Shown in pieces: positions 19,633-28,759 of a stretch of DNA of 54,045 nucleotides (position 1 is its first letter; the number at the start of each line of letters is the position of its first letter). Below the pieces are notes generated by a model. The model made no database searches. It saw only the letters and a list, made by a program, of their open reading frames with translations, and was not told where the DNA came from. Source of the stretch: an uncultured Bacteroidales bacterium (GTDB lineage: Bacteria; Bacteroidota; Bacteroidia; Bacteroidales; FEN-979); contig CAIYUC010000129.1 in the NCBI GenBank assembly GCA_903929315.1, forward strand, positions 1 to 54,045, read 5' to 3'. Made by a program: the position numbers and the translations under genes.

Positions 19633-21738
19633 TTAATAAACGGGAACAAATCCCCTGATCTTATATAAAACTTCATTCATAATTTCCTGCGGTGTCTGTG
19701 CATAGTGAGAAAATTCAAGCATGCAGGTAGCCCGTCCCGATGTAATGCTTCGTAAAGTGGTCACATAGCCGAACATTTCGGCCAGGGGAACTTTTCCAAG
19801 TATCAGCTGGTCACTGGCACGTGATTGAATTTCCTCAACATGTCCCCTTCTCTTATTAATATCACTGGTAACCTCACCGATGTAATCATTGGGAGTAACG
19901 ATCTCAAATTTCATGACCGGTTCAAGCAATGTTGACTTTGCTTTCCTGCAGGCTTTCCTGAATGCAATTCCTGCTGCAATCTGGAATGCCAGAGCATCGG
20001 AATCCACACTATGGTATGAACCATCGATCAGCCGGACGTTTATGCTTTCCATGGGAAAACCAACCAGCGGACCATTCGAAAGCCCTGATCTTAGTCCTTT
20101 CTCAATAGCAGGGATGAATTCCCTTGGGATATTGCCTCCCCTGATCTCGTTGATGAATTGAAGTCCTTTGAAACCCTTCTCAGCCGGGGAGATCTCAATT
20201 AAAAGATCAGCGAATTTGCCTTTTCCCCCCGTTTGTTTCTTATATACTTCATGATGCAGAACCGCATTCATGATTGCTTCTTTGTATGCTACCTGAGGGG
20301 CGCCGCAACTGACTTCAATATTGAATTCCCTCCGAAGACGGTCAGTGATAATATCAAGATGAAGTTCTCCCATTCCACTGATCAGGGTTTGACCTGTTTC
20401 ATCATCCGTTCTTATCTTAAACGTAGGATCCTCTTCTGCTAATTTGGCCAATGCCATGGTCAGCTTATCGATATCATCCTGCGTTCTCGGTTCAATCGCC
20501 ATATTGATCACAGGTTCGGGGAAGGTCATCGACTCAAGCAGGACAGGGTGCTTGAGATCACACAGGGTATCTCCGGTATGAATATTTTTAATCCCGACAG
20601 CAGCGCCTATCTCGCCTGCTTCAATCTGTCGTAACGGATTCTGCTTATTGGCATGCATCAACATGATCCGGTTGATACGCTCTTTTGTCCCGGTACTGGC
20701 GTTAAGCACTGTTGTTCCGGCTTCCAGTTTACCTGAATAAACCCTGAAAAACGCAATCCTTCCGACAAAAGGATCTGCGGCGATCTTGAATGCCAGGGCA
20801 GCAAAGGGTTCTTCCGGATCCGGTTTTCTTACTTCTTCTTTTTCTGTATAGGGATTGATACCTTTGACAGCCGGCTTGTCAAATGGTGAGGGCAGGTATT
20901 TTATGATGGCGTCAATAAGAAGCTGTATCCCTTTATTTTTAAAAGCAGCTCCGCAAAGTACAGGAGTGATCCTGTTTTCAATGGTTGCCAAACGGAGCGC
21001 TGCAATGATCTCTTTTTCGGTAAGGGAATCCGGATCCTGCATGAATTTACTCATCAGGTGTTCGCTTTCTTCTGCAGTTCCTTCAATAAGCCGGGTCCTG
21101 TATTCATTCACAAGGCCTTTAATATCATCCGGGATAGGTATTTCAAAATAATCTCTCCCCAATGAGTCTTCATCCCAGGCAAAAGCTTTGTTTTTGATCA
21201 AATCAACAATACCGGTAAAATTTTCTTCAGCCCCAATAGGAATCTGAACCGGGATCGGATTGCCGCCCAGTTTTTCCCTGATCTGGGTAATGACATTAAA
21301 AAAATCAGCCCCCGTACGGTCCATCTTATTGATAAAACTGATGCGGGGGACGTTATATTTGTTTGCTTGTTTCCAGACTGTTTCGGATTGCGGTTCGACA
21401 CCACCGACTGCGCAGAAAAGAGCGACAGCGCCATCAAGAACCCGTAAGGACCTTTCTACTTCAACTGTAAAATCCACATGTCCGGGAGTGTCAATGAGAT
21501 TGATCCTGTATTTCTGGTCATTGTAATGCCAATAAACGGTGGTGGCAGCCGAAGTAATCGTAATTCCCCTCTCCTGTTCCTGTATCATCCAGTCCATGGT
21601 AGCAGTGCCATCGTGAACTTCGCCCAGTTTATAATTAATACCCGTATAATACAATATCCGCTCAGTCGTCGTGGTCTTTCCCGCGTCGATGTGCGCCATA
21701 ATTCCGATATTCCTTATATTTTCTAAAATTTCTGACAC
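19633..21738 (-). CDS. fusA: Translation elongation factor G
   Basis: Ribosomal translocase GTPase; 701 residues from the GTG at 21736-21738. I chose that start because the family begins close to [20 protein letters not shown], and the upstream ATG at 21780 would add 14 residues (MEGGEDKK...) encoded by a GC-rich palindromic repeat. G motifs are [29 protein letters not shown]. Domains II-V follow, with domain IV ending in the translocation loops and domain V in [15 protein letters not shown]. It lies in the standard rpsL-rpsG-fusA order. Confidence 0.97.
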   Translation of the reverse strand: MSEILENIRNIGIMAHIDAGKTTTTERILYYTGINYKLGEVHDGTATMDWMIQEQERGITITSAATTVYWHYNDQKYRINLIDTPGHVDFTVEVERSLRVLDGAVALFCAVGGVEPQSETVWKQANKYNVPRISFINKMDRTGADFFNVITQIREKLGGNPIPVQIPIGAEENFTGIVDLIKNKAFAWDEDSLGRDYFEIPIPDDIKGLVNEYRTRLIEGTAEESEHLMSKFMQDPDSLTEKEIIAALRLATIENRITPVLCGAAFKNKGIQLLIDAIIKYLPSPFDKPAVKGINPYTEKEEVRKPDPEEPFAALAFKIAADPFVGRIAFFRVYSGKLEAGTTVLNASTGTKERINRIMLMHANKQNPLRQIEAGEIGAAVGIKNIHTGDTLCDLKHPVLLESMTFPEPVINMAIEPRTQDDIDKLTMALAKLAEEDPTFKIRTDDETGQTLISGMGELHLDIITDRLRREFNIEVSCGAPQVAYKEAIMNAVLHHEVYKKQTGGKGKFADLLIEISPAEKGFKGLQFINEIRGGNIPREFIPAIEKGLRSGLSNGPLVGFPMESINVRLIDGSYHSVDSDALAFQIAAGIAFRKACRKAKSTLLEPVMKFEIVTPNDYIGEVTSDINKRRGHVEEIQSRASDQLILGKVPLAEMFGYVTTLRSITSGRATCMLEFSHYAQTPQEIMNEVLYKIRGFVPVY

Positions 21739-21765
21739 TGTACTATACCTAATTACTTTTTTATC

Positions 21766-21804
21766 CTCCCCTCCCTCCATAGGGGAGGGGCCGGGGGTGG
21801 GGGT
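21766..21804. repeat. Hairpin plus G-run repeat (ggggagggg type) in the rpsG-fusA gap
   Basis: CTCCCCT (21766-21772) and AGGGGAG (21781-21787) form a stem. The plus strand then continues with cc-ggggg-t-ggggg, giving four G-runs in about 22 bases that could form a G-quadruplex. A very similar element lies at 37673-37712. Confidence 0.75.
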
Positions 21805-22271
21805 TAAAACCTGAAATGCGAAAATGCCTTATTGGCTTCCGCCATTCTGTGTGTATCTTCTTTCCTTTTAAATGCAGCACCTTCTTCTTTATAAGCAGCC
21901 ATAATTTCAGAAGCCAGTTTTTGTCCCATACTTTTTTCGTGCCGTTTCCGGGCGTAATTAACCAATGATTTCATTCCGATTGACATTTTCCTGCCTGGCC
22001 TGATCTCAGAAGGGATCTGGAAGGTAGCCCCGCCAATCCGTCTGCTCCTCACTTCTACCGAAGGCGTAACATTTGCCAACGCCTTTTTCCATACATCGAG
22101 ACCGTTTTCTTTAGTCTTGTCAGAGACAATCTCAATCGCTTCATAGAACACATCATATGCGATGTTTTTCTTTCCCTTTTCCATGAGGTTGTTCACAAAT
22201 TTTGTTACAAGTGTGTCACTGAATTTAGGATCCGGAAGTATCGCTCTTTTTTTAGGTTTTGATTTTCTCAT
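21804..22271 (-). CDS. rpsG: 30S ribosomal protein S7 (uS7)
   Basis: 155 residues; nucleates the 16S 3' domain and lines the E site. [39 protein letters not shown] and the C-terminal [20 protein letters not shown] are the family hallmarks. In E. coli S7 represses the str operon. Confidence 0.98.
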   Translation of the reverse strand: MRKSKPKKRAILPDPKFSDTLVTKFVNNLMEKGKKNIAYDVFYEAIEIVSDKTKENGLDVWKKALANVTPSVEVRSRRIGGATFQIPSEIRPGRKMSIGMKSLVNYARKRHEKSMGQKLASEIMAAYKEEGAAFKRKEDTHRMAEANKAFSHFRF

Positions 22272-22297
22272 ATGATTCTATAATCTTTTAATAGTAA

Positions 22298-22317
22298 GGA
22301 CACGTCATGACGTGTCC
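22298..22317. repeat. Perfect 20-bp palindrome in the rpsL-rpsG gap
   Basis: GGACACGTCA and TGACGTGTCC are exact reverse complements with no spacer. There is no following T-run in the direction of transcription. Its self-complementarity matches the style of dispersed bacterial palindromes rather than a ribosomal-protein binding site. Confidence 0.85.
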
Positions 22318-22335
22318 CAACCCATATATCCTGTT

Positions 22336-22719
22336 TTATGCCTTTTTCTCTTTGGGCCTCTTGGCTCCGTATTTTGATCTTCTTTGTTTTCTGCCTTCCA
22401 CTCCGGAGGTATCCAGTGCACCCCTGATGATATGGTATCTTACACCGGGAAGATCCTTTACCCTGCCGCCACGGATCATCACAATAGAGTGCTCCTGAAG
22501 ATTGTGCCCTTCGCCAGGAATATATGCATTCACTTCTTTCCCATTGGTCAGACGCACCCTGGCGACCTTACGCATTGCTGAATTCGGCTTCTTTGGCGTG
22601 GTCGTATACACCCTGACACAGACACCTCTGCGTTGCGGACATGAATCCAGCGCAGGAGATTTGCTTTTATCTGTTAATTTATGTCTTCCTTTCCGGACCA
22701 ATTGGTTAATCGTAGGCAT
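22336..22719 (-). CDS. rpsL: 30S ribosomal protein S12 (uS12)
   Basis: 127 residues; decoding-centre protein and first gene of the superoperon. The loop [20 protein letters not shown] keeps both lysines where streptomycin-resistance mutations occur, and [17 protein letters not shown] keeps Lys88, so the protein looks wild type. Two promoters lie upstream. Confidence 0.98.
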   Translation of the reverse strand: MPTINQLVRKGRHKLTDKSKSPALDSCPQRRGVCVRVYTTTPKKPNSAMRKVARVRLTNGKEVNAYIPGEGHNLQEHSIVMIRGGRVKDLPGVRYHIIRGALDTSGVEGRKQRRSKYGAKRPKEKKA

Positions 22720-22771
22720 ATCAATACTTTTATGATCTTAAATTAATAAAAAGCCCCTAAAATTGGGAGTG

Positions 22772-22800
22772 CAAAGGTATAAATTATTTTTATATCAAAA
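22772..22800 (-). promoter_or_regulatory. Promoter P1 of the str-S10-spc-alpha superoperon
   Basis: Read on the minus strand, TTTTG (22796-22800) is followed 16 bp later by TACCTTTG (22772-22779), matching the Bacteroidota -33 TTTG / -7 TAnnTTTG promoter. The predicted start is about 45 nt before the rpsL ATG. Confidence 0.75.
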
Positions 22801-22859
22801 TGTTTCCAGGAAACATTTATACAATATATTAAACTTCAGAAACTTATGGATTTTTATAA

Positions 22860-23015
22860 CAGAGAAAAAGAAAGGAAGGACAAACTTCCGGGGCAAACCG
22901 CTGAACGGGTATCCGGACGATAAAAAGGTCCGGTCGAAACCTATAACTGCCTCAATCTATCAGGTTTCCTTGCTTATCTTCTGCAAAATCCCGCAAAAAA
23001 GCTTTCACTTTTTCG
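22860..23015 (-). ncRNA. Possible structured leader or small RNA between two rpsL promoters
   Basis: A transcript from the upstream promoter would fold three hairpins in order: a 7-bp stem at 22962-22968/22936-22942, a 6-bp GC stem at 22928-22933/22913-22918 and a 5-bp stem at 22885-22889/22874-22878. The last is followed by a U-rich stretch (22861-22873). It could be an attenuated leader or a short independent RNA. No known RNA family was recognised; support is only stems found by eye and position. Confidence 0.3.
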
Positions 23016-23021
23016 AGGGTG

Positions 23022-23051
23022 CAAAGGTAAAAATTATTTTGATATAACAAA
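23022..23051 (-). promoter_or_regulatory. Upstream promoter P2 of the superoperon (near-copy of P1)
   Basis: On the minus strand, TTTG (23048-23051), 18 bp, then TACCTTTG (23022-23029). The spacer and the bases after the -7 box (gcaccc against gcactccc) closely resemble P1, 250 bp downstream. Both fit the consensus better than any other site in the window. Confidence 0.75.
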
Positions 23052-23085
23052 TTGTTTCATAAAAAATTCCGAAAATATTCATCCG

Positions 23086-23169
23086 GCTCTGAAAGTGCAT
23101 CATTTCAATAACCATGTTCCCCAAGCTCTGAAAGAGCTTAATCTGAATAACCATGTGCGAAGCACATGG
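23086..23169. repeat. REP-like unit: imperfect 32-bp direct repeat with two GAA-loop hairpins
   Basis: gctctgaaagtgcatcattt (from 23086) and gctctgaaagagcttaatct (from 23125) begin two 32-bp copies 39 bp apart, each ending ataaccatgt. The second copy forms AGCTCT-gaa-AGAGCT, and CCATGTGC-gaa-GCACATGG follows at 23151-23169. Paired hairpins with short loops resemble REP/BIME elements mobilised by TnpA-REP proteins; no such transposase gene is present in the window. Confidence 0.6.
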
Positions 23170-23284
23170 CAGAGGTAACGATTGCGGTATATCCATCGTA
23201 TTTCGGGGTTGAGGTGTTTTAGGGTGTGGAATTGATTGGAAGAGTAAGTCAGGGTGGTTGGTAATACGAAAAAGATCTTCAGAA

Positions 23285-26200
23285 TTATTTACGATAAACC
23301 CATCTCAGTAATGTCGGAAATACAAATAACAACAATGGCATGGCGACAATAAAACCACCGATCACTGCAATGGCCAATGGTTGCTGCATCTGGGCGCCAA
23401 TACCAATCCCAAGTGCAAGAGGGGTTAATGCAAAGATAGCTCCAAGAGCGGTCATCAGGTTAGGTCTTATCCGCACGGAAAAAGCATATCTGATGGATTG
23501 ATCCCGATCCGCTGTGGTTTTATAGGTCTTCAGAAATTGATTAACGGTAAAAATGGCATTTTCAGCAATAATCCCTACAATCATGATAATTCCCGTATAG
23601 CTACCGACATTTAATTGTATTCCGGTAATGTATAATGCCCAAACACAACCTCCAATACCTAAAATGGATATGAAAATGACCAGAAAAGCAAGGCGCAAAT
23701 CTTTGAAGGCAAATAAAAGCACTGCAAATACAAGAAGAACCGCAGCAATCAAAATGAATAACAATTCCCGGAATGAAGTCTGCTGTTGTGCGTATGTTCC
23801 ACCATAAACAATATAATAGCCGGAAGGAAGTATAAGGCTCTTCCCGAGAGCACTTTTTATCTCATTGACAGAACTGCCGATGTCGCGGTTTTCCAACCTG
23901 GCGGTGACGACGATATTTGATTTCAGGTCTTCCCTTGTAATTTCAGGGTTGCCACTGGAAAGTGCGACTTTAGCAAAATCATGGATTGGCCTGAATGATC
24001 CGTCAGGAGCAAAGATCGGTTGATTTTTTATTTTTTCCAGGCTATTCTCTCTGAAGTTTGTAAACCGAAGCCTTATGTTGAGCATCTGTTCTCCTTCCTG
24101 CACTTGCCCAACCAGGACTCCTTCATTATAGGCAGCCAGCTGAGTTTGAAAATCGACGGGACTGATCTTAAATTGTGCGAGTTTAACAGGATCCGGAACA
24201 ATGGAGATCGTAGGCCCATCCACTATTATACCATCACGTACATCGGTGACACCCCGTATTTTTTCCAGGATTGACTTTGTTTGAACCGCAAGGTCTCTTA
24301 ATTGGTTCTCGTTATCTCCGAATATCTTGATCTCAACCGGCTCCGGACGACCTATCAAATCGCCCAGAAGATCGGCAATGCGTTGTCCGAATTCTATTTC
24401 CAGAGCAGGTTCGCGGGAAGTTACCTGTGCGCGTAACTCTGAAATTACTTCTTCCGTTTTTTTCTTTGTATCCGGTTTTAGCTGGATGAGATAATCACCC
24501 TCATTCGGAGGTATTACGCCCGTTGCCATGCTGATGCTCGAAATCATATTGGTTCCTGTCCTGCGCATATAAGTCGCTACATCCGGGTGATGGAGGACAA
24601 TGGTATCAACCTGGCGCAGGATTGCATCTGAAGCATCAAGAGATGTTCCCGGAGGAGAGAGATAATCAAGAACAATTGACCCTTCATCAAGAACCGGGAG
24701 AAAACCGGTATTCAAGCGGCTGATCAGGAAATACGAGGAGACTGCAAGAATAAAACTAAAAACAATTGCATAGGCAGGTTTGTCAAAAAACCACATCAGC
24801 CAGTTCAAACGATGCTTATCTATCCTAACAGGTATATCAGAGTGTGAAAGGGATTTCCTGCGGATTTTATAGCCGGTTAACAAATGCAGACATGGTAAGC
24901 CGATCCAGGTAACCACGAAACTGCAAACCAAAGTGATCTCCATGGTAAGCGAGAGTTCCTTGAAAAAACTGCCCGCTACTCCGCTCATCATCACAAAAGG
25001 AAGAAAGATCACAATCGTACTAAGAGATGAACCGAGCATAGCCGGGAACAGTTGATGGATCGTCTCCCTGACAACCATGTATTTATCCTTCTCTGGATTT
25101 TCCTCATGGGTCCTGTGGATCTGTTCGATGATCACAATTGCATCATCAATGATCAGACCTATCGAAGCCGCAATTGCGCCAAGTGACATGATGTTAAGTG
25201 TGACATTTGAGAGATAAAGCACAGTCAGCGTTAAAGCCAGTGTTACCGGGATTATAAGGATAATATTCAGACTTGCCCTGAACGATCGCAGAAAGACAAT
25301 GACGACAAGGATTGCAAGAATAAGCCCCTCATAGATGCACCTCATAACACTATCGATGGAATTGGTAACAAACGCAGATTGATTATAATAGGGTTTCAAT
25401 TCCACGCCTTTAGGCAGTTGTTTTTGAATCTCTTCTGCTTTTAAATTGATCTGTTGGGCAAAATCAATAAGATTTACCTCTTTTTGTTTGATGAGGTCCA
25501 GTACGACAGCATCATGCCCGTTTGCATTGATACGGATAAATTCCTGCTGCTCCTCCAGATCGACATTTGCAAAATCAGCAAGACGGATTATCCGGTGACC
25601 ATCATTCTTAATCAACACATTTTTCAGGTCATCAATATTTTTAAACCGTGTATCGGTTACATTCAGGTAAAGTCTACGGTAATCCGACATCAGACCGTTT
25701 GATTCTATAAAATTAGTAGCCCCTAATGCATCAATGATGGTTTGCGGAGTCAATGACAACGGGATCATTCGCCGGGGATCGGGAGCAATGACAAATTCTT
25801 TCGTTTTACCACCTCTGACAACAACATTTGAAATGCCCGGGACCTGCGAAAACCGGGGCCTGACAAAGAACAATGCCGTGTTTTTTAGCTCTACCTGGCC
25901 GTACTTGTCACTTTCAAGTGTATAGCCCATGACCGGATATACATTCTGGCTCATAGCTTCAACAACAAAATTTGTAGAAGGAGGTAGAATGTTCTTGATC
26001 TCATTGATCCTGGCTTCCAGCTTTATCTTTGCAAGGTTGATATCAATGCCCCAGTCAAAGAATGCTTCAATAGTGCAGCTTCCTCGACTGGTACTGCTTC
26101 TGACTGAAGTAATCCCGTTTACCCGTTTAATGGCGATCTCCAATGGTTTTGTAACGGTGACCATCATCTTATCAACAGGCTGTTCCCCGTTATCAGCAAT

Positions 26201-26341
26201 GACCATGATCTTAGGAAAGGTAACATCAGGAAACAACGATGTCGCCATCCTGTGGTAAGAAAATATACCAATTAGCACCAATACCAGTAAAACAAAGAGT
26301 ATTGGCTTCAGGAATATACGGTAGTAATCTTTATTCAGCAT
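23285..26341 (-). CDS. RND-family efflux pump, inner-membrane subunit
   Basis: 1018 residues with the duplicated RND architecture: TM1 at about 11-27, a periplasmic loop, TM2-6 at about 335-490, TM7 near 525, a second loop and TM8-12 to the end. TM4 carries the proton-relay pair in GLIIDDAIVI (D399, D400); TM10 has GIIAENAIF (E927). It should extrude drugs, metals or lipophiles using the proton gradient. Sequence alone does not separate the HAE from the CzcA/CusA branch, and the substrate is unknown. It is the last gene of a channel-adaptor-pump operon. Confidence 0.93.
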   Translation of the reverse strand: MLNKDYYRIFLKPILFVLLVLVLIGIFSYHRMATSLFPDVTFPKIMVIADNGEQPVDKMMVTVTKPLEIAIKRVNGITSVRSSTSRGSCTIEAFFDWGIDINLAKIKLEARINEIKNILPPSTNFVVEAMSQNVYPVMGYTLESDKYGQVELKNTALFFVRPRFSQVPGISNVVVRGGKTKEFVIAPDPRRMIPLSLTPQTIIDALGATNFIESNGLMSDYRRLYLNVTDTRFKNIDDLKNVLIKNDGHRIIRLADFANVDLEEQQEFIRINANGHDAVVLDLIKQKEVNLIDFAQQINLKAEEIQKQLPKGVELKPYYNQSAFVTNSIDSVMRCIYEGLILAILVVIVFLRSFRASLNIILIIPVTLALTLTVLYLSNVTLNIMSLGAIAASIGLIIDDAIVIIEQIHRTHEENPEKDKYMVVRETIHQLFPAMLGSSLSTIVIFLPFVMMSGVAGSFFKELSLTMEITLVCSFVVTWIGLPCLHLLTGYKIRRKSLSHSDIPVRIDKHRLNWLMWFFDKPAYAIVFSFILAVSSYFLISRLNTGFLPVLDEGSIVLDYLSPPGTSLDASDAILRQVDTIVLHHPDVATYMRRTGTNMISSISMATGVIPPNEGDYLIQLKPDTKKKTEEVISELRAQVTSREPALEIEFGQRIADLLGDLIGRPEPVEIKIFGDNENQLRDLAVQTKSILEKIRGVTDVRDGIIVDGPTISIVPDPVKLAQFKISPVDFQTQLAAYNEGVLVGQVQEGEQMLNIRLRFTNFRENSLEKIKNQPIFAPDGSFRPIHDFAKVALSSGNPEITREDLKSNIVVTARLENRDIGSSVNEIKSALGKSLILPSGYYIVYGGTYAQQQTSFRELLFILIAAVLLVFAVLLFAFKDLRLAFLVIFISILGIGGCVWALYITGIQLNVGSYTGIIMIVGIIAENAIFTVNQFLKTYKTTADRDQSIRYAFSVRIRPNLMTALGAIFALTPLALGIGIGAQMQQPLAIAVIGGFIVAMPLLLFVFPTLLRWVYRK

Positions 26342-26369
26342 AATTCTCTATCACCGCATTCAACTATTT

Positions 26370-26391
26370 CAATTCGTAATTCGTAATCCGT
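26370..26391. repeat. gattacgaattac word array (minus orientation)
   Basis: On the minus strand it reads ggattacgaattacgaatt, the same words as at 2711-2761 and 36931-36955. It fills most of the 63-bp gap between the adaptor and pump genes. Confidence 0.7.
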
Positions 26392-26404
26392 CAGCTCATT
26401 AAGA

Positions 26405-27343
26405 TTATTTTAAGCCGGAATTTTGAATCCGCTTTATTACCGTTACTCTCGCGGTGTCGCCAAGGCCATAATTACCGGAATTAAGGAACAGATCAGAAAC
26501 TGAAAAAGGAGGCTCCGTGATCTGAATGCTGTCACCTGTTGAAAGACCTGTCTTTACTGGTACTTTAACCGCTGTTGAATCATTGATCAGCTTCATGACC
26601 CAAAAATTATGCATTAATTCATCACTTAAAATACAAGTCTTCGGAAGAATAACGGCTTTCGATACGGTAGTCTTAGGAATCCTGATTCTTGCGATAAGAT
26701 TTTCAGGCAGATTCGGGACTTTCAATGGTTCTACAACATATCTCTGCGTTTGCGATGATCCCGACATAGCCGGTAATTGTGATTGGATCCTGGCATCAAT
26801 CTTTTTGCCATCCGGTAACAGGATCTCACAATTTTTTCCTATCCTGATATACGAATTCATGTCGAATGGCGATTCAAGAATGAAGGCGAGACTTCCGGGG
26901 ACAGAGATCATGCCAACTTGATCCCCTTCCTGCACAAAATCGCCTATAGGATGATCCATTGAAGTGACTATGCCGTCTATACCCGATTTTACATTGATCA
27001 GTCCTGAAAAACTAAGGGGATTGGTAGAATCTGATTTGAGTGCGGATGCTTCTTTGGTAATGATCGTCATTATGTTCTGACCCTTCCTTACAAAATCCCC
27101 TGGGTTTATCGAACTACTTTTAACATATCCGCTTGCCGGGGCTTTAATTACAGCTTTATCAAAAAACGTGGAGGTAGCTATCAATTCTATATAATCCGTC
27201 ATCGGACCTATTCGGATGGAAGCCAAAGTAACAGGTGCCTTGGGAGTGATCTCTTTTTCCTCCTTGTTATTTGAATTAGTACAACCAAACAAAAGGATAC
27301 TTGTGATCAGTATAAAATAACAGAGTTGTTTATTCATTTTCAT
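26405..27343 (-). CDS. RND efflux periplasmic adaptor (membrane fusion) lipoprotein
   Basis: 312 residues beginning with a lipoprotein signal: the hydrophobic stretch YFILITSILLFGC puts the lipidated cysteine at C21. Two half-biotinyl/lipoyl motifs follow, KAPASGYVKSSSINPGDFVR (about 67-87) and SGIDGIVTSMDHPIGDFV (about 118-136), with only a short insert between them instead of a long coiled coil. Beta-barrel and membrane-proximal domains fill the rest. It should link the RND pump with the outer-membrane channel. Confidence 0.9.
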   Translation of the reverse strand: MKMNKQLCYFILITSILLFGCTNSNNKEEKEITPKAPVTLASIRIGPMTDYIELIATSTFFDKAVIKAPASGYVKSSSINPGDFVRKGQNIMTIITKEASALKSDSTNPLSFSGLINVKSGIDGIVTSMDHPIGDFVQEGDQVGMISVPGSLAFILESPFDMNSYIRIGKNCEILLPDGKKIDARIQSQLPAMSGSSQTQRYVVEPLKVPNLPENLIARIRIPKTTVSKAVILPKTCILSDELMHNFWVMKLINDSTAVKVPVKTGLSTGDSIQITEPPFSVSDLFLNSGNYGLGDTARVTVIKRIQNSGLK

Positions 27344-27382
27344 TTCCTATTGATAAGTATTCTTTAACTCTTTCACCAAAAT

Positions 27383-27423
27383 ATCCGGCATCCGGCATCC
27401 GGTATCTGGCTTCCGGCATCCGG
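27383..27423. repeat. atccggc word array
   Basis: Five degenerate units of about 7-8 bp (ccggcat, ccggtat, tggctt, ccggcat) fill half of the 82-bp gap between the channel and adaptor genes. Related words occur at 35335-35388 and 35991-36080. Confidence 0.75.
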
Positions 27424-27425
27424 AT

Positions 27426-28670
27426 TTAGTTTTGAAGTAAATAATTAATTTCATTCATGATCTGCAAAGTCTTGACCTGGTATTGATTCAAATCTTTCTG
27501 AATGGAAATATAGTTTTTCACCGCAACAATATAATCTGTAATTGAGAGCCCTCCCCGGTTAAGTAAGAGCTTGTCCTGTTTGATCAATTCCCGGGTAAGG
27601 TCCTTCTGTTTATTCATTTGGGGGATCAGTTGCCGGGTCTGTTGAAGTTCAGTGGTTAATTGTTGCAATTGCTGATCGTATTGCATCTTAAAGAAATCTT
27701 CATAATATCTCCGTGTTTCTTCCGAATTTTTCAGTTTTTGTATATTCAATTTCCGCTGGTTACCATCATAAACAGGGATTGCAAGACTAAGACCGAGACT
27801 GATGCCAAAATTCTGGTAAATAAATTTTGGTTCATTATTTACCAACCCTGCATCTGAAAACCATTTTATCTCCGGTTTATAATGACGATCGATCAGTATC
27901 TTTTCATTTTGAATACCGAGGCTGTCAATCTTAAAACGTTGGAAGAGAGGTGAATTTGCCGGATAGACCCTGGAATTTCCCATCAGATCCGGTAAAACCA
28001 AACTGTAATTAACAGTATCCTTTATTCCGCAAAGGATCTTTAATGCGGTTAATTCCTTCGAATATTGGATCTCCACGCCGGTTATTTGTAATGTTAGGAA
28101 TTGAAGTTCTATAAGAAATGACAGATAATCTGTTTGCTTGTACAAACCTTGTTCAACCAATTTTTTTAGAACAGCATCTTCCTCGTTTGTGGTATTGAAC
28201 AAATCTTTATTAATACTAATTTCGTTATATGCTGACCAGGCTGACAGGTATTGAGAAGTGATGGCTTTCTTTAAATCATTTTGGGTTATTTTCAAGGTAT
28301 TTGCAATGGATTTGTTTTGAATGCCATATTTGGAATAGTTAGCTTCGATATTTTTTTTGTTGAAGATCGTTTGTGTAACATTCACTGTTGAAGTAAAGTT
28401 TTGCCCGTTCGTGATCGGATCGCTATATCCATAACCATTGATAACTGGGGCATACATAAGAAAAGTATTAAAATTGACCTGGGGCATGACGCCGGCTTTA
28501 ACCAAAAGACTATCGACCGAATTTGAATGGATCTGGTTATTGATGTCCTTTAAAACAGGGCTACCGGAAAGACCCTGGTTAAGAAAAAAATCAAGCGACC
28601 GTATTTGGGGAAAGGCAATGGATAGATTGGTAATGATAATCAGAAATGCTATTACGATGGCTTTAATCAC
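27426..28670 (-). CDS. TolC-family outer-membrane efflux channel
   Basis: About 414 residues from a GTG at 28668-28670. I prefer this start because it begins a normal signal peptide (VIKAIVIAFLIIITNLSIAF) cut before PQIRSLDF, while the longer frame from a TTG at 28721 adds a polar aromatic segment. The protein has the long helical repeats of TolC (LTTELQQTRQLIPQMNKQKD; NRGGLSITDYIVAVKNYISI) and the typical ISITDYI-like end of the family. It is the first gene of the efflux operon. Confidence 0.88.
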   Translation of the reverse strand: MIKAIVIAFLIIITNLSIAFPQIRSLDFFLNQGLSGSPVLKDINNQIHSNSVDSLLVKAGVMPQVNFNTFLMYAPVINGYGYSDPITNGQNFTSTVNVTQTIFNKKNIEANYSKYGIQNKSIANTLKITQNDLKKAITSQYLSAWSAYNEISINKDLFNTTNEEDAVLKKLVEQGLYKQTDYLSFLIELQFLTLQITGVEIQYSKELTALKILCGIKDTVNYSLVLPDLMGNSRVYPANSPLFQRFKIDSLGIQNEKILIDRHYKPEIKWFSDAGLVNNEPKFIYQNFGISLGLSLAIPVYDGNQRKLNIQKLKNSEETRRYYEDFFKMQYDQQLQQLTTELQQTRQLIPQMNKQKDLTRELIKQDKLLLNRGGLSITDYIVAVKNYISIQKDLNQYQVKTLQIMNEINYLLQN

Positions 28671-28732
28671 AGGGTAAAAGTAATAAAATTTGAAGCACGT
28701 GAATGATTTACAATTCGACAATTTTTTATTTT

Positions 28733-28740
28733 TAACTTTG
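28733..28740 (+). promoter_or_regulatory. -7 box for the M1 aminopeptidase
   Basis: TAACTTTG fits TAnnTTTG and ends 19 bp before the ATG at 28760. No clear -33 element. It lies in the divergent spacer with the efflux operon. Confidence 0.45.
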
Positions 28741-28759
28741 CCGATCCGAGTCCAAACCT

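Noticed and set aside
22336-22719. Streptomycin-resistance changes in S12
   Set aside because: The lysines in the PKKPNS loop and Lys88 are all intact.
22763-23047. 94-codon plus-strand frame upstream of rpsL
   Set aside because: It runs antisense through both superoperon promoters and has no family features.
27426-28721. TTG start at 28721 for the outer-membrane channel
   Set aside because: It places 17 polar/aromatic residues before the signal peptide; the GTG at 28670 gives a normal signal sequence.
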